Shown here in pieces: positions 35,246 to 40,874 of a DNA stretch of 40,874 nucleotides. The stretch comes from Geminocystis sp. GBBB08 (lineage in GTDB: Bacteria; Cyanobacteriota; Cyanobacteriia; Cyanobacteriales; Cyanobacteriaceae): assembly GCF_016743215.1 (NCBI RefSeq), contig NZ_VRZC01000015.1, positions 1 to 40,874 on the forward strand. The letters are read 5' to 3'. The position numbers were made by a program, and so were the translations under genes. The notes beneath the pieces are model-generated. The model saw only the letters and a list, made by a program, of their open reading frames with translations, had not been told where the DNA came from and ran no database searches. Each line of letters starts with the position of its first letter. Position 1 is the first letter of the stretch.

Positions 35246-35560
35246 ATGAGCAAAATAGAAGAAGTAAAAGCCAAAATTAGACATGGAGAAATTGAAGAGG
35301 CGATGGCGATGGCGATGTCAGAGGTAATGAAAATAGAAATAGTTACCATTACTAATGATCAGTATAACTCTCCCTTAGCATCTTGTCGAACTTTTATTGA
35401 TTTATTACAAAATGAAATTGATAATGAATTAGGGGATAATAGTGTTGAACATTTACACTTTCAAGAAGTAGATAAAGCTCACGAAAAAATTTTACAAAAT
35501 GCCCAAAGTTTACAAAAAATGTTTAATTTATTGCAAGAAAATATAGATAAATTAAGTTAA
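35246..35560 (+). CDS. Small helical hypothetical protein
   Basis: 104-residue, highly helical, acidic protein. An N-terminal stretch with repeated AMAMA pattern (KAKIRHGEIEEAMAMAMSE) leads to a short strand-like EIVTI and then two long helices (RTFIDLLQNEIDNELGDN; KAHEKILQNAQSLQKMFNLL). No catalytic motif, signal or membrane helix. The ribosome site is weak (AAGGTAATGTAAATC before the ATG). It lies between maf and the acidic protein at 35736, in the same direction as the kinases further on. I recognise the opening as a recurring cyanobacterial hypothetical, but not a function. Confidence 0.65.
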   Translation: MSKIEEVKAKIRHGEIEEAMAMAMSEVMKIEIVTITNDQYNSPLASCRTFIDLLQNEIDNELGDNSVEHLHFQEVDKAHEKILQNAQSLQKMFNLLQENIDKLS

Positions 35561-35735
35561 TTACTTATATTGTAGCAATGAATGATCGATCAAAGTTATG
35601 AAGTATGATTTGATTCTCTAAATCTCTTTTTTAAAAAGGTACTTCAATTTTTTGTTTGTATCTGCTAATAATTGTTAGGGTATATTTAAAGTTAGTAAAA
35701 TTGTTAAAAAATAAATAAATTAAGGAATAAAAATA

Positions 35736-36602
35736 ATGAGTAATCATGAAGATATAAAGGAATTATTAGAAAAGAAAAAATTACAACAAATTCTTTTAGT
35801 GGGTTTAAGTAATAGCTTAAAACTGAAGTTAACTACTACTGCTAAAGGAAAAGATAAAATAGGAAATATTGAAACGAAAATTAATTTATTAAAAGGATTA
35901 ACTACTAAAATAAGTGATAAAAGTCTGGTTTCTGATGATAATAGTGTCCTAAAATTTCATCAAAAACAAGTCAAAAATGCTTATGAAACTTGGGATAAAA
36001 ATAGGGAAACTTTAGTTAAAATTTTACAAATTATTGCAGGAAATTCACTAGAAATAAAGTCTTTTATTCAAGAGTCCTCTGAAAAGTTATTGCCTTTATC
36101 GATAGAAGAAAATGGGATAAAAGAGGATAATTTTACAGATAATTTAAATATTCTTGAAAATAATTATGTTACTGAAAATTCTTTTAATTATGAAGAAAAT
36201 CAAGAAGATGAAGAAACCAGCGAAAATGATGGTGAAAATTGGATTGATGAGATAGAAAACGAAATACCAGAATCAGTAAATGATGGTGATGAATCAGAAA
36301 ATTTTGATGATATGCCATTAGATTTAGGTATTGTTGCTGAAGAAGAAATCTTTATGGATGAGGAGAAAGAAGAAACTGAAGTGGTAGAAGAAAATTGGGA
36401 CGATTTTATCGAAATGCCAGAAGAAGAAATTATCACGGATGAAGCGGGGATAAATCCAGATTTGGAAAGTGATTCTCCGAGTTTAGAAGTGAATGATGAT
36501 TGGGAAGAATGGTTAGAGGAGGAAAATGAGAACTCATCTACTAATCATAATGGAGAAAATGAGGCGGGAGAAATTGATTGGAGTGAAGAGGAAATTAAGT
36601 AG
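35736..36602 (+). CDS. Acidic hypothetical protein
   Basis: 288 residues in two parts. Residues 1-125 are helical and basic-to-neutral (KKKLQQILLVGLSNSLKLKL, then KVLKFHQKQVKNAYETWDKN-like helices). Residues 130-288 are dominated by Glu, Asp, Asn and Ser (EENQEDEETSENDGENWIDE; DDWEEWLEEENENSS), probably disordered and strongly negative. The tail repeats short tryptophan-containing acidic patches (NWIDEIE, NWDDFIEM, DWEEWLEE, IDWSEEEI), which look like peptide-docking motifs. Together with the 104-residue gene before it (175 bases away) and two kinases after it, it may be part of a signalling cluster; this is inference. It has no recognised family. Confidence 0.65.
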   Translation: MSNHEDIKELLEKKKLQQILLVGLSNSLKLKLTTTAKGKDKIGNIETKINLLKGLTTKISDKSLVSDDNSVLKFHQKQVKNAYETWDKNRETLVKILQIIAGNSLEIKSFIQESSEKLLPLSIEENGIKEDNFTDNLNILENNYVTENSFNYEENQEDEETSENDGENWIDEIENEIPESVNDGDESENFDDMPLDLGIVAEEEIFMDEEKEETEVVEENWDDFIEMPEEEIITDEAGINPDLESDSPSLEVNDDWEEWLEEENENSSTNHNGENEAGEIDWSEEEIK

Positions 36603-36840
36603 GAAGTAATGGTTGAGACGTAATACTTAGATCTTCTAACATATTTAAAAATCTCCGGTAAAATATATTATTCCTAACAAGAGGTTTAAATCCTTTGTTT
36701 ATTCTTAATTTCTAATTTCTTAGTTCAATATTTTTTGATAAACTTTAGGTAAAGTGGTTATTGGTGTTGAAAAATTAAGATACACTATAATTACCTCTTG
36801 ATGAATAATCAAAATTACCTCACGGTTGAAAGGAAAGTGA

Positions 36841-38364
36841 ATGAGTGTTATTTATTGCCTCAACCCCCATTGTGAAGATCCCAAAAATGATACGAGAACA
36901 AAAAAGTGTCGGAGTTGTCAGTCAAATCTGGTGCTTCATAGACGCTATGTGGCTATCAAAAAAATTGGTAGGGGGGGGTTTGGGACAACTTATTTAGCCG
37001 TGGACATGGTTCAAAAAAATCGTTATTGTGTGGTAAAACAATTAGAACTTGGTACGGCTAATCCTGAATCTCACCGCACAGCTTTAGATTTATTTGCGAG
37101 GGAAGCGAAAACTCTTGCTAAGTTAGATCATGCCCAAATACCAAAACTCTTAGATTATTTTGAAGAAAATGATCAATTTTATCTAATTCAAGATTTTATC
37201 TTAGGGAAAGATTTAGAAAAGGAAATTAAAAAAGGTAGTGTTTATCAGGAAAGTTCGGCGAAGCAGTTTCTTCGTAATATATTACCCGTTCTAAAATATA
37301 TTCACTCTCAGAAAGTTATCCATAGAGATATAAAACCAGGAAATATTTTACGGGAAAAGGAAACGAACAAATTATTTTTAATTGACTTTGGGGCTGTAAA
37401 AGAACAGGCTAACACTCAGTTAATGAATCAAAACCCTCAAAGTGCCTTTACTAAAATATCTGTAGGTACAATGGGATTTGCACCGCCAGAGCAGTTAGCC
37501 ATGCGTCCAGTATATTCTAGTGATATTTACGCTTTAGCGGCTACTTGCATTTTTTTATTGACGGGAAAAGCACCAAAAGATTTATGTGATAACACAACGG
37601 GGGAATTAGAATGGGAAAAATATACTAATGTCAGTGCTAATTTTGCGAAAGTTTTGAATAAAATGCTGGAGTTGGATGTTCGTAAACGTTATGTCTCAGC
37701 GGATGATGTGATCAAAGCTTTAGATTTAGTGCCTTATGAACAAGAATTAGCAGGAAGCATGGTTAATTTAAGTACCAGTAAAGAATCAAATGACGATGAT
37801 GAAGATATTACTATTGCGAGTTCAACTTCTCAAAATTTGGCAGACGCCATTAGAAAAAGAAAGGAAAAGTTAAGCGGTAATACTCCATCCTCAAGAAGTC
37901 AACTTAATGTTTCTTCCTCAAGTCAATCTAAATTACAATTAACTCCAGAAACAATAACTCAAGATTATCGCAAGGGAAACCGTAATTTTTCTCAACAGAT
38001 TTTAAGCGAATTAGATTTAGAAGGTTTAAAATTGTCAGGGGCAAGTTTTTCTCAAAGTAAACTAATTGGGGTAAATCTACAAAAAGCGAATCTTTATCGA
38101 ACTAATTATTATAATGCTAATCTAGCCCAAGCAAATCTTAAAGAAGCTAATTTACAAAGAGCGGAATTATATAAAGCTAATTTGAAAAATGCCGATTTAC
38201 AAGGTGCAGATTTAACGGGGGCGAATCTTAATAGTGCTATTTTAAAAGATGCTAATTTAGCCGGAGCAATTCTCAAGGATGCAAAAGTCGATGATGAACA
38301 ACTTAAAACGGCTAAAACTAATTGGCGCACAGTTTTTCCTGATGGTAAAAGAAGATGGTGGTAA
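36841..38364 (+). CDS. Ser/Thr protein kinase with zinc-ribbon N-terminus and pentapeptide repeats (copy A)
   Basis: 507-residue Hanks-type kinase. The N-terminus carries four cysteines (C6, C11, C23, C26; CLNPHC ... KCRSC), a likely zinc ribbon. The kinase domain has glycine loop GRGGFGTTY (43-51), lysine K66 in VVKQL, catalytic HRDIKPGNIL (161-170), DFG 182-184 in IDFGAVK, and APPEQ, so it should be active. After a Ser-rich linker, residues ~385-480 are pentapeptide repeats (ANLYR, ANLAQ, ANLKE, ANLQR, ADLQG, ADLTG, ANLNS). The end NWRTVFPDGKRRWW is shared with the sister gene. The architecture matches cyanobacterial SpkB-like kinases. Strong ribosome site GAAAGGAAAG before ATG 36841. No adjacent phosphatase. 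Confidence 0.93.
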   Translation: MSVIYCLNPHCEDPKNDTRTKKCRSCQSNLVLHRRYVAIKKIGRGGFGTTYLAVDMVQKNRYCVVKQLELGTANPESHRTALDLFAREAKTLAKLDHAQIPKLLDYFEENDQFYLIQDFILGKDLEKEIKKGSVYQESSAKQFLRNILPVLKYIHSQKVIHRDIKPGNILREKETNKLFLIDFGAVKEQANTQLMNQNPQSAFTKISVGTMGFAPPEQLAMRPVYSSDIYALAATCIFLLTGKAPKDLCDNTTGELEWEKYTNVSANFAKVLNKMLELDVRKRYVSADDVIKALDLVPYEQELAGSMVNLSTSKESNDDDEDITIASSTSQNLADAIRKRKEKLSGNTPSSRSQLNVSSSSQSKLQLTPETITQDYRKGNRNFSQQILSELDLEGLKLSGASFSQSKLIGVNLQKANLYRTNYYNANLAQANLKEANLQRAELYKANLKNADLQGADLTGANLNSAILKDANLAGAILKDAKVDDEQLKTAKTNWRTVFPDGKRRWW

Positions 38365-38372
38365 TTAATGAG

Positions 38373-38400
38373 GAATTTAGAATTTAGAATTTAGAAATTT
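38373..38400. repeat. Heptamer repeat between the kinase genes
   Basis: GAATTTAG followed by two further AATTTAG units and a degenerate fourth. It is followed by a CT-rich run (CTCTCCTCTTCTCCTAGCC) typical of non-coding decay in cyanobacterial spacers. No terminator hairpin was seen in the 155 bases between the two kinase genes. Confidence 0.5.
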
Positions 38401-38519
38401 TATCTCTTCTCCGGCTCTCCTCTTCTCCTAGCCTTCCTATCTCCCCTAGTATCCTCCTCTTATCCACCTTTTTCTTAAATCTCACAAAATCACTTTATCG
38501 AGAAATTGATGACAAAACG

Positions 38520-40049
38520 ATGATTATTAGTTACTGTGTTAACCCTAATTGTTCTGAACCGAAAAATCACCCTAAATTAAAGAAGTGTAATAATTGTGGC
38601 TCTAGTTTAATTTTAAATAATCGCTATCGAGTGATCAAAATGTTAGGTAAAGGTGGTTTTGGGGCAACTTTTGTGGGTGTTGATTTAACAGTCGTGGGTG
38701 ATCCTTTGTGTGTAGTGAAACAATTACGTCCTCTGACAGATGATCCTCAAGCATTTAAAACTGCGGTTAGTTTATTTGAGAGGGAAGCCAAAACTTTAGG
38801 TAAAATTAATCATCCTCAAATACCAAAGTTGATGGATTATTTTACAGATCAAGAACAATTTTATCTGATTCAAGAATTGATTAACGGTCAAAATTTACAG
38901 CGAGAAGTGAAAACTCAGGGAGTTTATGGAGAAATTGCTTTAAGAAGGTTTTTAGAGGAAATTTCCCCTATTCTTAAATATCTTCATTCAGAAAAAGTTA
39001 TTCATCGAGATATTAAACCGGCTAATATTTTACGCCAGAAAAAGGATGGTAAATTAGTATTAATAGATTTTGGAGCGGTAAAAGATCAAGTAAATACTCA
39101 ATTAGCTAAAACAATGGGAAACACAGCTTTAACAAAGTTTTCTGTGGGTACAATGGGTTATGCTCCCCCTGAGCAGTTAGCTATGCGTCCGGTATATTCT
39201 AGTGATATTTATGCTTTAGGAGCAACTTGTGTTTATCTAGTAACGGGTAAATCTCCGAAGAATTTTAATATTGATCCTGATACAGGGCAGTTACTTTGGC
39301 AACAAGATGTTAATATTAGTAGTGGTTTAGTAAAGGTTATTCAAAAAATGTTAGCCCAAGATACCCGTCAACGTTATAAAACTATGGATGAGTTAATTGA
39401 AGTTCTTAATATCCAACCTTTTCAACAAAGTTTAAGCCAAAATATTACCAGTATTCAAACTCCTAAAGAAATTAAACTTAGTGATATTCAAGGAGATTCT
39501 ACTGTTACTGACATAAACAATACTCAATTAACTAATACCTTTTCAGCTACAGAAAAAATCCAAAAAGCTATTCAACAAAGACGAGAAAATAAACCGAAAA
39601 ATATTTCGTTAAAATGGGATGAAGATAAATTTTTAACTGCTTTTAATAATGGGAAAAAAGATTTTAGTGATCAGGATTTACAAGGTTTAAATTTAGAAAG
39701 AAGTAAATTAAATAAATGTATTTTTCGTTATGCTCAATTACAAAGAATTATTTTTACAGAAGCTAATTTATCTCAGGCTAATTTTTATGGTGCAGATTTA
39801 AGTAATGCTAATTTTAATAATGCTAATCTTACTCAAACTTATTTTTCCAAAAGTAATTTAGAAAATGCCGATTTTAAAGGTGCAAATTTGAGTAGTGCTG
39901 ATTTTACCAATGCAAATTTAACTAATACTAATTTATGTGGTGCTAATCTCAAAAATGCTAAAATTAATCAACAACAATTAAAAGATGCAAAGGTAAATTG
40001 GACTACTACTTTTCCTGATGGTAGTCGTCGTTGGTGGAAGGTATTTTAA
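38520..40049 (+). CDS. Ser/Thr protein kinase with zinc-ribbon N-terminus and pentapeptide repeats (copy B)
   Basis: 509-residue paralogue of the preceding gene with the same plan: four N-terminal cysteines at identical positions (CVNPNC ... KCNNC), active kinase motifs (GKGGFGATF, VVKQL, HRDIKPANIL, IDFGAVK, APPEQLAMRPVYSSDIYALG), pentapeptide repeats near residues 390-485 (ANLSQ, ADLSN, ANLTQ, ADFKG, ANLSS, ANLTN), and the same NWTTTFPDGSRRWW tail. The kinase domains are close; linkers differ completely. The two genes are tandem, 155 bases apart, pointing to an old duplication. Different linkers suggest separate substrates or partners. Confidence 0.93.
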   Translation: MIISYCVNPNCSEPKNHPKLKKCNNCGSSLILNNRYRVIKMLGKGGFGATFVGVDLTVVGDPLCVVKQLRPLTDDPQAFKTAVSLFEREAKTLGKINHPQIPKLMDYFTDQEQFYLIQELINGQNLQREVKTQGVYGEIALRRFLEEISPILKYLHSEKVIHRDIKPANILRQKKDGKLVLIDFGAVKDQVNTQLAKTMGNTALTKFSVGTMGYAPPEQLAMRPVYSSDIYALGATCVYLVTGKSPKNFNIDPDTGQLLWQQDVNISSGLVKVIQKMLAQDTRQRYKTMDELIEVLNIQPFQQSLSQNITSIQTPKEIKLSDIQGDSTVTDINNTQLTNTFSATEKIQKAIQQRRENKPKNISLKWDEDKFLTAFNNGKKDFSDQDLQGLNLERSKLNKCIFRYAQLQRIIFTEANLSQANFYGADLSNANFNNANLTQTYFSKSNLENADFKGANLSSADFTNANLTNTNLCGANLKNAKINQQQLKDAKVNWTTTFPDGSRRWWKVF

Positions 40050-40248
40050 TTAAGGTTTGCTAAATTTAATTGTAAGGGTAAGGTATTTCAAGTCAGGATT
40101 AATTTGTTTACCCTTCAGCTAAGCCTACCTCTTCAGTTAACCTTATCTTATATAAAAGATATTTATATAAATAGTGAGTTGTTATATTTTTTATTTATAA
40201 GTAAACTAATTATAGTTAAGTAAAAATTATCAATAAAAAGATTCCACA

Positions 40249-40542
40249 ATGTTAAAAATTAATAATGTAATCAACAAAACCTTTTTGTCTCCTCTAAAAA
40301 TTATTAAAATAAAACTAGAAAAATTAGAAATTAAAGAAAAAGAAACAGCAAAAAAAATTGTTCGTTTAATTCCCAATCAATGTCCTTTTGCTAAAGAAAT
40401 TAGGCTGTTTAACTTATATCTAGGAAAAATTCCGCCTCTATGTAAACTGAATCCTTTTTATGAAGATTTAATGATTTTACGCTTTCGTGCGTTATCTTTT
40501 CTTTGTGAAATAGGGGAAGATATTACTCCTTATTGTCAATAA
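40249..40542 (+). CDS. Mo-dependent nitrogenase C-terminus-like small protein
   Basis: 97-residue protein. From residue ~40 it matches the small domain named Mo-dependent nitrogenase C-terminus in cyanobacteria: RLIPNQCPFAKEIRLFNLYL, then IPPLCKLNPFYEDL, LRFRALSFLCE, and the end GEDITPYCQ. It has conserved cysteines at the QCPFA and PLCKLNP sites and at the end. The N-terminal 35 residues are lysine-rich helix. Despite the name, such proteins occur in non-fixing cyanobacteria, and no nif genes are here. Function not known. Stand-alone, with about 200 bases upstream. Confidence 0.8.
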   Translation: MLKINNVINKTFLSPLKIIKIKLEKLEIKEKETAKKIVRLIPNQCPFAKEIRLFNLYLGKIPPLCKLNPFYEDLMILRFRALSFLCEIGEDITPYCQ

Positions 40543-40593
40543 TTTTTTATTCAATCTTGATCACCTTTCAGTGCTACTTAATAAGTAAACATT

Positions 40594-40764
40594 ATGAAAA
40601 TATCTTTTAACTGTCAGGAAAAAGAAATAATCTTAATTAAGAGTCGTAAATTCTATTACAAAGCCTCTATAGATTATTACTATCAAAAATGTTCTTCTAG
40701 TGAAGGAAAAGGATATATTTCCGCTAAAATTAACAACGGTATTTACGCAAGGAATTTGAGATGA
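40594..40764 (+). CDS. Small hypothetical protein overlapping purD start
   Basis: 56-codon frame from ATG 40594 ending TGA 40762-40764. It opens MKISFNCQEKEIILIKSRKF and contains Tyr-rich KFYYKASIDYYYQK, ending INNGIYARNLR. The stop overlaps the purD ATG (ATGA), a typical translational coupling, which supports it being real despite no clear ribosome site of its own. No family recognised. It may be a leader or partner of purD. Confidence 0.4.
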   Translation: MKISFNCQEKEIILIKSRKFYYKASIDYYYQKCSSSEGKGYISAKINNGIYARNLR

Positions 40765-40874
40765 CAGTGAAAGTTTTAGTTGTTGGTAGTGGCGGTAGAG
40801 AACAACCCTTTTCATTGTAGTTTTTTCAATTTGTTACCATGTGAAAAAGTTTTTTTTTTCCCGGTAATATCGGT
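40761..40874 (+). pseudogene. purD: purD 5' end (phosphoribosylamine-glycine ligase), disrupted and cut by window edge
   Basis: MTVKVLVVGSGGRE is the hallmark PurD opening (nucleotide-binding loop of the enzyme that makes glycinamide ribonucleotide in purine synthesis). A ribosome site AAGGA precedes the ATG. After GGRE the frame should read H-A-L-A-W-K; instead TAG (40818-40820) and TGA (40842-40844) occur. PGNIG at 40860-40874 then returns in the same frame and at exactly the expected distance (19 codons). It is either a decayed copy or poor-quality sequence at the end of the assembly; purD is normally essential and single-copy, which favours error. Confidence 0.7.

Noticed and set aside
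36200-36436. Serine-rich minus-strand frame of 78 codons
   Set aside because: It is the antisense image of the Glu/Asp-rich tail of the acidic protein (GAA/GAT read backwards gives Ser/Phe codons).
40249-40542. Evidence for a nitrogen-fixation cluster
   Set aside because: Only a small domain named after nitrogenase is present; there are no nifHDK or cofactor genes, and such proteins occur in non-fixing cyanobacteria.
40633-40815. Minus-strand 60-codon frame at the right end
   Set aside because: Overlaps the purD start and the small upstream gene antisense; no recognisable protein features.

Overview
The window is AT-rich chromosomal DNA (roughly two thirds A+T by eye) from a cyanobacterium. 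The evidence is a CyanoP (PsbP-type) lipoprotein, a cyanobacterial RpoZ, an SLH-type outer-membrane porin, a cyanoexosortase with an HpsJ-like partner, a DICT-domain protein, UrtA under a textbook NtcA promoter, and seven HIP1 octamers (GCGATCGC). The low GC and gene types suggest a unicellular relative of Geminocystis/Cyanobacterium; that placement is inference. Both ends cut through housekeeping genes (dnaE C-terminal half on the left, purD start on the right). Both cut genes carry in-frame stops close to the edge, so the outermost bases may be unreliable.

Left region (1-3.3 kb): the dnaE 3' end, then a small accessory patch. Two near-identical coiled-coil genes face each other around a 3' fragment of tRNA-Phe. 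A GH24 lysozyme and degraded phage-like reading frames follow, then the intact tRNA-Phe. The two tRNA copies form a 95-bp direct repeat like the ends of an integrated element. A 162-bp MITE-like insertion sits in one repeat copy, and the other copy preserves the uninterrupted site.

Middle region (3.3-19.8 kb): gnd, rsmB with a TerB-like gene, a small membrane protein, an ABC sugar permease, the porin, and a divergent TamB gene. The TamB gene has an internal serine-rich tandem repeat and a premature stop. Next come a DICT plus degenerate HD-GYP gene bracketed by perfect copies of the MITE terminal repeat, and the cyanoexosortase/HpsJ pair.

Right region (19.8-40.9 kb): a CHAT protease-like protein fused to a macro-like domain, rpoZ with a membrane-anchored partner, a TVP38-family protein, urtA, a decayed VapBC module and a histidine kinase. 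A 1660-residue protein follows. It joins a degenerate UvrD-like helicase domain to an array of about 76 tryptophan-rich units, 60 of them consecutive and exactly 13 residues long. Then come cyanoP, a Maf pyrophosphatase, two unrecognised genes (one strongly acidic), two sister Ser/Thr kinases with a zinc-ribbon-like N-terminus and pentapeptide-repeat C-terminus, a Mo-nitrogenase-C-terminus-like small protein, and a small gene overlapping the start of purD.

The strongest candidates for something undescribed are the pseudo-helicase/13-residue-repeat protein and the CHAT-macro fusion. Many genes are solitary rather than in long operons.
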